This document shows, one piece after another, positions 1 through 8,422 of a stretch of 64,000 bases of DNA; the first letter of the stretch is position 1, and each line of letters begins with the position of its first letter. The DNA comes from Streptomyces cyaneochromogenes (GTDB taxonomy: Bacteria; Actinomycetota; Actinomycetes; Streptomycetales; Streptomycetaceae): contig NZ_CP034539.1 in NCBI RefSeq assembly GCF_003963535.1, forward strand, positions 6,572,001-6,636,000. The letters run 5' to 3'. The translations under genes were made by a program, and so were the position numbers. The notes beneath the pieces are model-generated. The model did no database searches and was not told the DNA's origin. It was given only the letters and a program-made list of their open reading frames with translations.

Positions 1-174
1 GAGAACAGCCTGCCGAACAGCGTCGCGTCGGGGTGCCCGAGGGCCTGGTCGTCGGGGACGGCGTGGGAGAAGGCGACGGCCTCTCGCTGTCTGCCGTGGC
101 AGGGGCCTCGCTGGAGCAAGTGAAGTGACCGGAGCAGTCGAAGTGAGGGCTGTGAAGGGAAAGTTGAAGCTGCG
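1..174. other. Left edge, no gene recognised
   Basis: This stretch lies between the window edge and the 3' end of the minus-strand LysR gene. No open frame with a ribosome binding site or recognisable motif was seen. It may be the end of a gene that lies mostly outside the window. Confidence 0.4.
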
Positions 175-1071
175 TCATGGGCCCGACACCCGTCGGCACG
201 CTTCCGCGTATGCCCGCACCAGCGGCCGCCCCCCGTCCTCCACCCGCCACGCCAGTGCGTACCGGCTCGGCGAGATCCCCCGCACCGGACGCGTCACCAC
301 CCCGCCCAGGGTGATCAGCGGGGCGTTGCCCGTCGCGACCAGGCAGACACCGAGACCGGCGACGAGCGCCTCGTACGTCTCCTCCGTGCTCGCGATCTCC
401 GCCCCGATGCGCGGCGGCCGGCCGCCCCGCTCCTCCAGCGCGAGCCAGTAGTCGCGCAACGGCCCGGCAGCCGCCGGCAGGGCGAGGAACGGCTCGTCGG
501 CGAGGTCGGCGAAGTCGATCTCCGTACGGGCCGCGAGGGGATGGGACTCCGGGAGGGCGACCAGGCGGGGTTCCCGCGCGATCACCGTCCAGCCGTAGCG
601 GTCGGCGTCCGGGAGGGGCAGCCAGACGAAGGCCACGTCCGCGTCGCCCTCGGCGAGGCCCGCCGTGGGGTCCTGCCAGCTCACCTGGCGCAGGCGCAGC
701 ACCGTGTCGGGGTGGTCGGCGGTGAAGCGGGAGCGGATCGCCGGGAGCAGGCCGCCGCGGCCGGGACTGGTGCTCATGCCGACCACCAGCGTGCCGCGCG
801 CCGCGGCCCGGGCCGCCTCCATCGCCGCCGACCCCTCCGACCAGGCGTCCAGCACCCGCCGCGCATGCGGCAGCAGTGCCGTACCGGCGTCGGTGAGCGT
901 CACGCCCTGGGGATCCCGGCGGAACAGCTCCACGCCCAACTGTCGCTCCAGCGCCCGTACCTGCTTGCTGAGCGCGGGCTGGGAGACGTACAGCCGCTCG
1001 GCCGCGCGGGTGAAGTGCAGGTCCTCGGCCACCGTCACGAAGTAGCGCAGATCGCGCACATGAACGTCCAT
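175..1071 (-). CDS. LysR family transcriptional regulator
   Basis: This is a DNA-binding regulator of about 298 residues, a usual LysR length. The N-terminal winged helix-turn-helix is clear (LRYFVTVAEDLHFTRAAERL, then VSQPALSKQVRALE), followed by the periplasmic-binding-protein-like effector domain. Three in-frame ATG codons lie close together at 1083, 1077 and 1071. I chose 1071 (MDVHVRDL) because the two earlier codons fall inside a palindrome that looks like the operator, and conserved sequence begins here. It is divergent from a short-chain dehydrogenase gene 100 bp away, the classic arrangement in which a LysR protein controls itself and its neighbour. The effector cannot be deduced from sequence. 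Confidence 0.9.
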   Translation of the reverse strand: MDVHVRDLRYFVTVAEDLHFTRAAERLYVSQPALSKQVRALERQLGVELFRRDPQGVTLTDAGTALLPHARRVLDAWSEGSAAMEAARAAARGTLVVGMSTSPGRGGLLPAIRSRFTADHPDTVLRLRQVSWQDPTAGLAEGDADVAFVWLPLPDADRYGWTVIAREPRLVALPESHPLAARTEIDFADLADEPFLALPAAAGPLRDYWLALEERGGRPPRIGAEIASTEETYEALVAGLGVCLVATGNAPLITLGGVVTRPVRGISPSRYALAWRVEDGGRPLVRAYAEACRRVSGP

Positions 1072-1075
1072 CGTC

Positions 1076-1090
1076 ATAACCATCGGTTAT
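1076..1090. promoter_or_regulatory. Likely LysR operator (ATAACC-N3-GGTTAT)
   Basis: A perfect inverted repeat ATAACC-ATC-GGTTAT contains the T-N11-A core (T at 1077, A at 1089) typical of LysR boxes. It sits in the divergent LysR/dehydrogenase interval and overlaps the upstream alternative start codons of the LysR gene. Binding here would fit autoregulation plus control of the dehydrogenase. This is inferred from sequence only. Confidence 0.6.
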
Positions 1091-1174
1091 CAGCGTGGGT
1101 CTTGGACGCGCAACCGGGCACGGCGGCAGGCTGGATCCAGGCAAGCGGGCAAGCCGCGAAAACGAGGAGCTGTC

Positions 1175-2029
1175 ATGAACAGGGTGTGGCTGATCACCGG
1201 CGCGAGCAGCGGTTTCGGGCGGGCCATCGCGGAGGCGGCGCTCGCCGAGGGCGACGTGGTGGTGGGCGCGGTGCGGCGGCCCGAGGGGCTGGGCGACCTC
1301 GTGGCCGCCCACCCCGACCAGGTCGAGGCGCTGCGGCTGGACGTCGGGGACACGGGGGCCGCCGAGGCCGCCGTACGGGATGTGATCGCCCGGCACGGAC
1401 GCATCGACGTGCTGGTCAACAACGCGGGCCGTACCCATGTGGGCGCGTTCGAGGAGACGACCGAGGACGAGCTGCGCAAGCTGTTCGATGTGCATGTCTT
1501 CGGGCCCGCCGCCCTCACACGCGCGGTGCTTCCGCACATGCGGGAGCGGCGGGCCGGAGCGATCGTGCAGATGAGCAGCATGGGCGGGCAGATGTCCTTC
1601 GCGGGCTTCTCGGCGTACAGCGCCACCAAGTTCGCACTGGAGGGCATGTCCGAGGGGCTCGCGGACGAGGTCGCCGAGTTCGGCATCAAGGTGCTGATCG
1701 TGGAGCCGGGTTCCTTCCGGACCTCGCTGTTCGAGACGGGGCGGGCCGGGGCCAGCTCCGACAGCGGGCTGTACCCCAAGGTGAGCCAGACCCGCGACTT
1801 CGTCTCCGGCGGCGACGGCACCCAGCCCGGCGACCCGGCGAAGGCGGCGGCCCTCATCCTGGCCGCGCTGGAGGCCGAGCACACCCCGCTGCGCCTGCCC
1901 CTCGGCGACGACGGCGTCGACGCGGTCCTCGGCCACCTCGACCAGGTTCGCGAGAACGTCGCGGCGTGGGAGAAGAGCGCACGGGCGACGGCCTTCGACG
2001 ACGGAGGCGACGGAGGCGAAAACAGGTAG
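1175..2029 (+). CDS. SDR family NAD(P)-dependent oxidoreductase
   Basis: A 284-residue classical short-chain dehydrogenase/reductase. The Rossmann cofactor motif TGASSGFG is at residues 8-15, NNAG near residue 87, and the catalytic YSATK has Tyr148 and Lys152 with a serine (QMSS) upstream. The ATG start follows a GAGGAG-like site. The family oxidises or reduces hydroxyl and carbonyl groups on small molecules; the substrate here is not evident. It is divergent from the LysR regulator, its likely controller, and ends in a strong hairpin that overlaps the stop codon. Confidence 0.9.
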   Translation: MNRVWLITGASSGFGRAIAEAALAEGDVVVGAVRRPEGLGDLVAAHPDQVEALRLDVGDTGAAEAAVRDVIARHGRIDVLVNNAGRTHVGAFEETTEDELRKLFDVHVFGPAALTRAVLPHMRERRAGAIVQMSSMGGQMSFAGFSAYSATKFALEGMSEGLADEVAEFGIKVLIVEPGSFRTSLFETGRAGASSDSGLYPKVSQTRDFVSGGDGTQPGDPAKAAALILAALEAEHTPLRLPLGDDGVDAVLGHLDQVRENVAAWEKSARATAFDDGGDGGENR

Positions 2030-2064
2030 GGGGCGGCCGAGCCGCCCCCTATCCCTCTTTTCTC
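2027..2064 (+). terminator. Intrinsic terminator of the SDR gene
   Basis: A perfect 11-bp stem (2027-2037 with 2041-2051) and a 3-nt loop are followed by a T-rich run (ATCCCTCTTTT). The stem begins at the TAG stop codon of the dehydrogenase gene, which is unusually tight. Confidence 0.75.
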
Positions 2065-2088
2065 CCGCAGCGGAAGGAAGGCGGCCCT

Positions 2089-2316
2089 GTGCCGGAGGAG
2101 CCGAGCGTCCGGGAAGTACGGCTGGGCGTGTACGCCACGCGACAGCAGGCCGACCAGCTCAAGGAGCAGATCATCAAGCCGCTCTGCCCCGACCCCGACC
2201 ACGCCCCGCCGTGTCCGATCCCGTGGACGGTCATGACGCTGAGCGTGTCGGAACTCGACGACCCGGACGCGTACGAGGAGTTGCGGGAGCAGGAGCGAAT
2301 CGAGCGCATGCGCTGA
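2089..2316 (+). CDS. Small acidic hypothetical protein
   Basis: A 75-residue protein starting at GTG 2089, nine bases after a GGAAGGAAG ribosome binding site. The frame is also open upstream, but only this start has a Shine-Dalgarno sequence and it lies just past the terminator of the preceding gene. The sequence is soluble and charged, with a Pro/Cys segment (CPDPDHAPPCPIP) in the middle and a Glu/Arg-rich C-terminal helix. There is no signal peptide or membrane segment. I do not recognise a family. The two cysteines could bind metal or form a disulfide, but nothing further supports this. Confidence 0.6.
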   Translation: MPEEPSVREVRLGVYATRQQADQLKEQIIKPLCPDPDHAPPCPIPWTVMTLSVSELDDPDAYEELREQERIERMR

Positions 2317-2558
2317 GCCGGCGGGGCACCTTGCTCCGCCCGGGCGGCTGCGGGCGGACCGGCCCGACCGCCCCCGGCAAGGTCCTGTGGGCGGAGTTCG
2401 CCGTGCAGGGCCCTTGTGCAATTCCTGTGGAGGCCTCAATCTTTCGGCTGGCGCACAGGTGCGGCACAGGGAATTGACATGTCCCTGTCTCCTCCCTCGT
2501 TCACTCCGCTCCCGTGCTCCCCCCACCAGCGCACCACCGATTGAGGAGGACCCCTCAG

Positions 2559-4136
2559 ATGGCAGTGATGCGTAAGTCCCGAAGAGACTCCCGGCGAAGA
2601 CTGGCCGCCCTCAGCGCGGCGGCCACCGCGGCCCTCACCGCGAGCCTCGTCTCCGCTCTCCCCGCCGCGGCCGCTCCCGAGGGCCGTATCCAGTACGCGG
2701 GCGCGGCGAACGCCGTGGCCGACAGCTACATCGTGACCCTCAGGGCGGACCACGCCCGTTCGGGTTCCCAGGCGGGGCGCGCCCTCGTCGAGAAGTACGG
2801 CGCCGATGTCGAGCGCACCTACAAGAAGGCCCTGAACGGCTACGCGATCGACGCCTCCGAGGCGCAGGCCAAGGCGCTCGCCGCCGACCCGGCGGTCGCC
2901 TCCGTCGTCCAGAACCGCACGTTCAGCATCAATGCGACCCAGACCAACCCGCCCTCCTGGGGCCTGGACCGCATCGACCAGAAGGCGCTCCCGCTCAACA
3001 GCTCCTACACCTACCCGGATTCGGCCGGACAGGGCGTCACGGCCTACGTCATCGACACCGGCGTACGCATCACCCACGGCGACTTCGGCGGCCGTGCCTC
3101 CTACGGCTACGACGCCATCGACAACGACAACACCGCCCAGGACGGCCACGGCCACGGCACGCACGTCGCGGGCACGGTCGCCGGCAACGCGTACGGCGTC
3201 GCCAAGAAGGCCAAGGTCGTCGGCGTCCGCGTGCTGAACAACTCCGGCCAGGGCACCACCGCCCAGGTCGTCGCCGGCATCGACTGGGTCGCCCAGAACG
3301 CGGTCAAGCCGGCCGTCGCCAACATGTCCCTCGGCGGCGGCGCCGACTCCGCCCTCGACACGGCCGTACGCAACGCCATAGCCTCCGGCGTCACCTTCGC
3401 CGTGGCGGCCGGCAACGAGTCGACCAACGCCTCCACCAGGTCCCCCGCACGCGTGACGGAGGCCATCACGGTCGGCGCCACGACCTCGTCCGACGCCAAG
3501 GCGAGCTACTCCAACTACGGCTCGGTCCTGGACCTCTTCGCACCGGGCTCCTCCATCACCTCGGCCTGGAACTCCAGTGACTCGGCGACCAACACCATCT
3601 CCGGTACGTCGATGGCGACCCCGCACGTCGCGGGCGCGGTCGCGCTCTACCTCGCCGACAACCCCACATCAACCCCGGCCCAGGTCTCCTCGGCCCTGAC
3701 GACCGCCGCCACGACCGGCGTCGTCACCAGCCCCGGCACGGGGTCTCCCAACCGCCTCCTCTACGTCGGCGGCGGCACGACCACCCCGCCCGGCCCGCGC
3801 TTCGAGAACACCGGTGACTACGCGATCGCCGACAACTCCACGGCCGAGTCCCCGGTGACGGTCTCCGGCGTCTCCGGCAACGCGCCCTCGGCCCTCGCCG
3901 TCGAGGTCCACATCGTCCACACGTACATCGGCGACCTCCAGGTCCAGCTGATCGCCCCCGACGGCACGGCGTACACGCTGAAGTCGTACGGCACGGGCGG
4001 CAGTTCGGACAACATCAACACCACGTACTCGGTGAACGCCTCCTCTGAGGTGGCCAACGGCACGTGGAAGCTCCGCGTCAGCGACAACGCGAACCTGGAC
4101 ACGGGGCGCATCGACGCCTGGGCGCTGCAGTTCTAG
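2559..4136 (+). CDS. Secreted S8 (subtilisin/proteinase K-like) serine protease
   Basis: A 525-residue extracellular protease. It starts at ATG 2559 behind GGAGGA at 2545-2550; the frame is open further upstream but has no ribosome binding site there. An N-terminal twin-arginine-rich signal segment ends near ALPAAAA, followed by an inhibitor I9-type propeptide (about residues 50-125). The catalytic domain carries Asp166 (YVIDTG), His202 (HGHGTHVAG) and Ser351 (GTSMATPHVAG), so it should be active. After a Pro/Gly linker near residue 410 comes a C-terminal P/proprotein-convertase-like beta domain ending in WALQF. Such enzymes degrade external proteins, and the neighbouring peptide importers could use the products, although no operon link is seen. 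Confidence 0.93.
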   Translation: MAVMRKSRRDSRRRLAALSAAATAALTASLVSALPAAAAPEGRIQYAGAANAVADSYIVTLRADHARSGSQAGRALVEKYGADVERTYKKALNGYAIDASEAQAKALAADPAVASVVQNRTFSINATQTNPPSWGLDRIDQKALPLNSSYTYPDSAGQGVTAYVIDTGVRITHGDFGGRASYGYDAIDNDNTAQDGHGHGTHVAGTVAGNAYGVAKKAKVVGVRVLNNSGQGTTAQVVAGIDWVAQNAVKPAVANMSLGGGADSALDTAVRNAIASGVTFAVAAGNESTNASTRSPARVTEAITVGATTSSDAKASYSNYGSVLDLFAPGSSITSAWNSSDSATNTISGTSMATPHVAGAVALYLADNPTSTPAQVSSALTTAATTGVVTSPGTGSPNRLLYVGGGTTTPPGPRFENTGDYAIADNSTAESPVTVSGVSGNAPSALAVEVHIVHTYIGDLQVQLIAPDGTAYTLKSYGTGGSSDNINTTYSVNASSEVANGTWKLRVSDNANLDTGRIDAWALQF

Positions 4137-4168
4137 CCCAAGTCGCGGCCCCGTCTCCGTAATCCTCC

Positions 4169-4219
4169 TCGTCCTCGCGGCACAGCTCGGGTCGATGACC
4201 CGGCCCGCCGCGAGGACGA
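4169..4219 (+). terminator. Nested hairpin after the protease gene
   Basis: An outer perfect 12-bp inverted repeat (4169-4180 with 4208-4219) encloses a second small stem-loop (CGGGTCGATGACCCG, 4188-4202). It lies 32 bp after the protease stop codon. There is no U-tract, as is common in Streptomyces terminators. Confidence 0.55.
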
Positions 4220-4238
4220 GCCACGTATGGGGAAGCGA

Positions 4239-4377
4239 CCGGGGACCAGCTTCACTCTCGCCCCCGCCGCCCCTACCCGTCCCGTCCCTGGGGGCTGCCG
4301 CCCCCAGACCCCCGCTTCGGCCCGAAGGGCCTCGTCCTCAAACTCCCCCAGAGGGGGCACCCCCAACGGGCTGAAAT
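4239..4377. repeat. Dispersed intergenic GC-rich element, copy 1
   Basis: This copy contains the blocks CCCCTACCCGTCCCGTCCC, GGGGGCTGCCGCCCCC and CCCCGCTTCGGCCCGAAGG, then CTCGTCCTCAAACTCCCC. Close relatives lie at 20578-20697, at 63886-63990 (reverse orientation) and, partially, at 24176-24204. Each sits just 3' of a gene or in non-coding DNA. The element holds several overlapping hairpins and may act in 3' end formation. The rest of the 610-bp gap (4378-4746) contains no supported gene; it includes a run of nine to ten G near 4453. Confidence 0.65.
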
Positions 4378-4746
4378 GCCGGGACCGGCGCCGAGAGGTG
4401 GCCGCGTACCCCCACGCACCCGGCGGCCGCGTACGGCGGGAAGGGGACGTGCCGGGGGGGGGGTGTCCGCCCGCAGTGGCCGGCGTCAACACGCGGCACC
4501 TCCTGGCATAAGTCCAGCCGCCGGTCCGAGGACGGACACCCCCCGGCACGGCCCCGACCCACACCCCACCCGCAGGCGCTACGCGCACCCCCACCAAGGC
4601 CACACAGGCCGCCGCAGGCATCCCGCCCGGATCGTCGCATTCGTAACCCGCATGACAACCCCCCTCGCCCCGCGCTTACCATTCGCCCAGCCGCACGCCA
4701 GTTCCCGCCACCCGCCACCCCCGCCCGACCCAGGAGCCCGGTACAC

Positions 4747-5940
4747 GTGTCCATACCCCCGCCCCCCGGACCCCAGCAGCCCCCAGGGTCCCCGGAGCAG
4801 CCCCAAGGGCCGTACGCACCGGGACCGTACGCGTACCAGCAGCAGCCCTACGGCCCGTACCCCCCGTACAGCCCGTACGGCCCCTACGGCCGCCCCGCGC
4901 CCGTCAACGGCGTCGCCATCGGCGCCCTCGTCCTCGGCATCCTGTGCTTCGTCCCGGCCGTCGGCCTGGTGCTCGGGCTGATCGCGCTCGCGCAGATCAA
5001 GAAGAAGGGTGAGCGCGGCAAGGGCATGGCGATCGCCGGTTCCATCCTGTCCTCCGTCGGACTGGCGCTGTGGGTGCTGATGCTGTCCACGGGCTCCGCC
5101 TCCGACTTCTGGGAGGGCTTCAGGGACGCCGCGAAGGGCGACGGCACCGCCTACGCGCTCGCCAAGGGCGACTGCTTCGACTCGCCGACCGGCAACCTGG
5201 AGGGGGACGCGTACGACGTCGACGAACTGCCCTGCTCCCGCGCGCACGACGGCGAGGTCTTCGCGGTCGTCACGCTGCCGGAGGGGGACTTCCCGGGCGA
5301 CGACGAGGTCACCGACGTCGCCGACGAGAAGTGCTACGCGCTCCAGGACGGCTACGCCATGGACACCTGGGCCGTCCCGGACGACGCGGACGTCTACTAC
5401 TTCATCCCCTCCGAGCAGAGCTGGCGCTTCGGCGACCGTGAGATCACCTGCCTGTTCGGCAGCACGGAGGAGAACGGCAAGCTGACCGGCTCGCTGCGCA
5501 ACGACGCGACGACGCTGGACACCGACCAGACCACCTTCCTATCCGCCACGAACGCCGTCGACACGGTGCTGTACGAGGAGCCCGAGGAATACCCGGAGGA
5601 GGACCTGGCGGCGAACCAGGCCTGGGCCGAGGAGGTCCACACGGTCCTCGGCGAGCAGATCGAGGCCCTGCGCGGGCACGAGTGGCCGGCCGGGGCCGAG
5701 CGGCCGGTCGCCGCTCTGGTCAAGGAGATGGAGGGCGCCCGGAAGGACTGGGAGCGGGCGGCCGCGGCGAAGGACGCGGACACGTTCTACACGCACTACG
5801 ACAGTGGGTACGAGTACGTGGACGGCCGTACGACGGTCACCGCGCGCAAGGCTCTGGGCCTGGACACCACCGTGCCGACGTACGAGGAGGACTCGGGCGG
5901 CGGCAGCGACAGCGGGAGCGGCGGCGGCATCAATGTGTGA
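4747..5940 (+). CDS. DUF4190 / septum-formation domain membrane protein
   Basis: A 397-residue protein starting at GTG 4747 with AGGAG about 12 bases upstream. The N-terminal ~50 residues are Pro/Tyr/Gln-rich (repeats of PYGPY type). A DUF4190 region with two membrane helices follows (about 55-80 and 95-118), linked by the positively charged loop QIKKKGERGKG. The extracytoplasmic part carries paired cysteines (GDCFD, ELPCSRAHDGEVFAV, EKCYALQ, ITCLF) typical of the actinobacterial septum-formation domain, then an acidic Glu-rich stretch and a Gly/Ser tail. The role is inferred to be at the cell envelope or division site. It stands alone in its transcription unit. Confidence 0.8.
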   Translation: MSIPPPPGPQQPPGSPEQPQGPYAPGPYAYQQQPYGPYPPYSPYGPYGRPAPVNGVAIGALVLGILCFVPAVGLVLGLIALAQIKKKGERGKGMAIAGSILSSVGLALWVLMLSTGSASDFWEGFRDAAKGDGTAYALAKGDCFDSPTGNLEGDAYDVDELPCSRAHDGEVFAVVTLPEGDFPGDDEVTDVADEKCYALQDGYAMDTWAVPDDADVYYFIPSEQSWRFGDREITCLFGSTEENGKLTGSLRNDATTLDTDQTTFLSATNAVDTVLYEEPEEYPEEDLAANQAWAEEVHTVLGEQIEALRGHEWPAGAERPVAALVKEMEGARKDWERAAAAKDADTFYTHYDSGYEYVDGRTTVTARKALGLDTTVPTYEEDSGGGSDSGSGGGINV

Positions 5941-6046
5941 GCGGATGTGTGAGCGCGGCTATAGCGGGGAGAAAGTGCCTGCGTAAAGCCCTCCGTAGGC
6001 ACAAGTCATCACATCGAGTGATTCTCTGGCCTTTGCTTGCATGGGA

Positions 6047-6083
6047 CAACCCACGGTTGCCACGCTGTTGCTGTCTGTACAAC
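6047..6083. promoter_or_regulatory. Candidate operator upstream of the GntR gene
   Basis: A perfect short inverted repeat CAACC-CAC-GGTTG (6047-6059) is followed by a second GTTG...CAAC pair (6067-6083) ending in CTGTACAAC. They lie 17-53 bp before the GntR start. The position and symmetry suggest autoregulation. No consensus is matched exactly, so the call is tentative. Confidence 0.35.
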
Positions 6084-6099
6084 CTGATGGGAGCGGCCA

Positions 6100-6852
6100 G
6101 TGACTTTCGGTGAGCAGCCGGCGTACCTGCGCGTCGCGGGTGATCTCCGCAAGAAGATCGTCGACGGTTCGCTGCCACCGCACACCCGCCTCCCCTCCCA
6201 GGCCAGGATCCGCGAGGAGTACGGCGTCTCGGACACCGTCGCCCTCGAGGCGCGCAAGGTCCTCATGGCCGAGGGTCTGGTCGAGGGCCGCTCCGGGTCC
6301 GGGACATACGTCCGTGAGCGCCCCGTGCCCCGCCGGATCGCCCGCTCCGGCTTCCGCCCGCCGAGCGGCGCCACGCCCTTCCGTCAGGAGCAGGCCGACG
6401 GCGAGGCCCGCGGCACCTGGGAGTCCAACAGCGCGCAGGCCGAGGCGAGCGTCGCCGTCGCCGAGCGGCTCGACATCCGGCCCGGCGACCGCGTCATGTG
6501 CACGCGGTACGTCTTCCGGGACGCCGGCGAGACGATGATGCTCTCCACCTCCTGGGAGCCCCTCGCCGTCACCGGCCGCACCCCCGTGATGCTGCCCGAG
6601 GAGGGCCCGCTCGGCGGCATGGGCGTCGTCGAGCGCATGGCGGCCATCGACGTCGTCGTGGACAACGTGACGGAGGAGGTGGGCGCGCGCCCCGGTCTGG
6701 CGGAGGAACTGCTGGCGTTGGGCGGTGTGCCCGGTCATGTGGTCGTCGTCATTCAGCGCACCTACTACGCGTCCGGCCGTCCCGTGGAGACCGCGGACGT
6801 GGTGATCCCCGCGGACCGCTACCGGGTCGCGTACCACCTCCCAGTGAAGTAG
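6100..6852 (+). CDS. GntR family transcriptional regulator (HutC/UTRA type)
   Basis: A 250-residue regulator starting at GTG 6100 behind GGGAG. Residues 1-70 form the GntR winged helix (YLRVAGDLRKKIVDG, LPSQARIREEYGVS, GLVEGRSGSGTYV). Residues 95-245 form a UTRA effector-binding domain (E/S-rich strand, MMLSTSWEPL, Y-A-S-G-RPVETADVV). HutC-type proteins usually sense sugars, amino acids or other small metabolites and repress a nearby gene. No metabolic operon adjoins it, so the target is unclear; several Streptomyces paralogues are similarly isolated. Confidence 0.88.
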   Translation: MTFGEQPAYLRVAGDLRKKIVDGSLPPHTRLPSQARIREEYGVSDTVALEARKVLMAEGLVEGRSGSGTYVRERPVPRRIARSGFRPPSGATPFRQEQADGEARGTWESNSAQAEASVAVAERLDIRPGDRVMCTRYVFRDAGETMMLSTSWEPLAVTGRTPVMLPEEGPLGGMGVVERMAAIDVVVDNVTEEVGARPGLAEELLALGGVPGHVVVVIQRTYYASGRPVETADVVIPADRYRVAYHLPVK

Positions 6853-7207
6853 CGCACACCTTCACCGCAGTTGCCGCTGTCAGAGCCCCAACTCCCGCCC
6901 CTTCCATCGCCGTTGGAATCTGGCCGTTTTCCCAGGTCGTAGCAGCCGTGTCCGGCATGCCTGTGACCGGATGCATCAACGTCCGCGCACGGCGCATTCA
7001 ATGCCGTGCGCCCCCTGCGACTTGGCTGGTTGCGTACCTCTTTGTGAAAAGGCGTATTCGCTGCGTAAAGGTTAGGCGTAGGCTCGGGCATATGCGGATT
7101 GCGGTTTCCTTAGCGGGCGGGGCACAGCACAGGCCGCGAGCGGGCCTCGGGCGGCTGCGGGCGGGAACGAGCGGCCGGCTGTGGGCGGGAAGGAGCGGTG
7201 GGGCGCG
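6853..7207. other. 355-bp gap, no gene supported
   Basis: No gene is supported between the GntR gene and the SPOR-like gene. The DNA is less GC-rich around 7020-7110 (GTGAAAAGGCGTATTCGC, then TTAGGCGTAGGCT), which could hold the promoter of the downstream small gene. GGCGGG/GAGCGG motifs repeat just before the start at 7208. Confidence 0.4.
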
Positions 7208-7408
7208 ATGAACGACAGCACGATCACTCTTCCTTGGCTCGTCGTCCGGCAGGACGACAACGGCAATCGGTACCGCGTGGGCCGGTACGCGACACGGGCG
7301 GAGGCCCAGAAGATCGCGGACAGCCTCGACGGCCGTGGGCACAAGCAGCTGTACTGGGTCGAGCGGATCGCGCGCAACGCAGACGGTGCCGACAGCGCCG
7401 ACGGCTGA
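7208..7408 (+). CDS. Small SPOR-like protein
   Basis: A 66-residue protein starting at ATG 7208 with AAGGAG at 7190-7195. The pattern WLVVRQDDNGNRYRVGRYATRAEAQKIADSL resembles the N-terminal half of a SPOR fold (beta strand, V-G-x-Y/F, then a helix A-E-A-x-x-x-A-x-x-L), and such proteins are annotated SPOR-like in related genomes. There is no signal peptide, so a cell-wall role is not obvious. It lies 63 bp upstream of a NUDIX hydrolase in the same direction and is possibly co-transcribed. Confidence 0.65.
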   Translation: MNDSTITLPWLVVRQDDNGNRYRVGRYATRAEAQKIADSLDGRGHKQLYWVERIARNADGADSADG

Positions 7409-7471
7409 CGCCCGCCGACCCCGTACGGGACGAATCCCCGCGCGGATGCCCGCTCCCGTAGGCTCCGGCGC

Positions 7472-7873
7472 ATGACGGAACGGATCGTGGTCGGTGCCGC
7501 ACTGCTGGACGGGGGCCGCCTGCTCGCGGCACGTCGCAGCGCGCCCGAGGAACTGGCCGGGCGCTGGGAGTTGCCCGGCGGGAAGGTCGAGCCCGGAGAA
7601 GCGCCCGAGGCGGCGCTGGTGCGGGAACTTCGGGAGGAACTCGGCGTCGACGCCGAGGTGATCGAGCGGGTGCCGGGGCAGTGGCCCCTGAAATCCCCCT
7701 ACCTCCTGCAGGTGTGGACCGTCCGCCTCCTGCCCGGCACCCCGGACCCCAAGCCCCTCCAGGACCACGACGCGCTGCGCTGGCTGGAGTACGGGGAAGT
7801 CTGGGACGTGGACTGGCTGGAGCAGGATGTGCCCGCGGTCCGAGAGGTGGCCGAGCGGCTGGGCGCGGGCTGA
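7472..7873 (+). CDS. NUDIX hydrolase, MutT-like
   Basis: A 133-residue NUDIX protein. The NUDIX box is intact (GGKVEPGE...REL-REELGV, about residues 36-58), with the Glu residues that bind the divalent metal. The overall layout (ERIVVGAALLDGGRLLAARRS at the N-terminus, RWLEYGEVWDVDWL at the C-terminus) fits the MutT/8-oxo-dGTPase or CTP pyrophosphohydrolase subgroup, which hydrolyses nucleoside triphosphates to monophosphates and cleans the pool of damaged nucleotides. The substrate cannot be fixed from sequence. Confidence 0.88.
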   Translation: MTERIVVGAALLDGGRLLAARRSAPEELAGRWELPGGKVEPGEAPEAALVRELREELGVDAEVIERVPGQWPLKSPYLLQVWTVRLLPGTPDPKPLQDHDALRWLEYGEVWDVDWLEQDVPAVREVAERLGAG

Positions 7874-7933
7874 GCGAACGGGGAGATGGGGCGGGCCGGC
7901 GTCGATGACCGCCCGGCGGCCTGTCTTCCTGTG

Positions 7934-7954
7934 CGATATCGCCTCTCGATATCG
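7934..7954. promoter_or_regulatory. Paired 8-bp palindrome CGATATCG-N5-CGATATCG
   Basis: Two identical self-palindromic octamers, CGATATCG, are separated by CCTCT, giving both direct and inverted symmetry. They are notably AT-rich for this genome and lie immediately upstream of the anti-sigma-type ATPase start at 7958. This is a good candidate operator for a dimer-of-dimers regulator, or part of the promoter. The regulator is unknown. Confidence 0.5.
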
Positions 7955-7957
7955 GGT

Positions 7958-8422
7958 ATGTGCCTATTAACCCCACGAAACCGGACATGGGTGGACCCGC
8001 TGGCCTGGGAAGTGATCGGCGTGATCGACACCGAAGGCGACGGCGCCGACTGGAGCTTTCCCGCAGAACCCGGCGCGGTCCGCGCCGCGCGCGCGGCCGT
8101 CCGCGACCGCCTGCGCGAGTGGGGCCTGGACAGCCTCGCCGACATCACGGCGCTCCTGGTCAGCGAGCTGGTGACCAACTCCCTCCGGCACGCCACGGGC
8201 CCCATCGGCGTACGTCTGGTACGCCCCGCCGACCTCGGTGACGTCCTCCTGGTCGAGGTCTCCGACCCCCTCCCCGACCCACCCCGCGAGCGCGTCGCCC
8301 ATCCCGAGGACGAGAGCGGCCGCGGACTCCAGCTCGTGGCGCACTCCTCGCGCCGATGGGGAACCCGGCCGGGCCGCAACACCGGCAAGACGGTGTGGTT
8401 CGAGCTCGCGGTGCCGGACTGA
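7958..8422 (+). CDS. ATP-binding anti-sigma-type regulatory protein (HATPase_c_2)
   Basis: A GHKL-type ATPase of about 154 residues, related to the RsbW/SpoIIAB serine-kinase anti-sigma group that is expanded in Streptomyces. The N box is ELVTNSLRHA, and the glycine boxes are ESGRGLQLV and GKTVWFEL. The DxGxG position reads SDPLPDPP, so that loop is divergent. The frame is open back to ATG 7886, but the paired palindrome at 7934-7954 sits inside that extension. ATG 7958 or GTG 7991 is therefore more likely, perhaps on a near-leaderless transcript. It lies just upstream of a SpoIIE-type phosphatase that carries its own HATPase domain, suggesting linked partner-switching functions. Confidence 0.75.
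   Translation: MCLLTPRNRTWVDPLAWEVIGVIDTEGDGADWSFPAEPGAVRAARAAVRDRLREWGLDSLADITALLVSELVTNSLRHATGPIGVRLVRPADLGDVLLVEVSDPLPDPPRERVAHPEDESGRGLQLVAHSSRRWGTRPGRNTGKTVWFELAVPD

Noticed and set aside
1175..2316. SDR gene and following small gene as one operon
   Set aside because: A strong terminator overlaps the SDR stop codon, so separate transcription or limited read-through is more likely.
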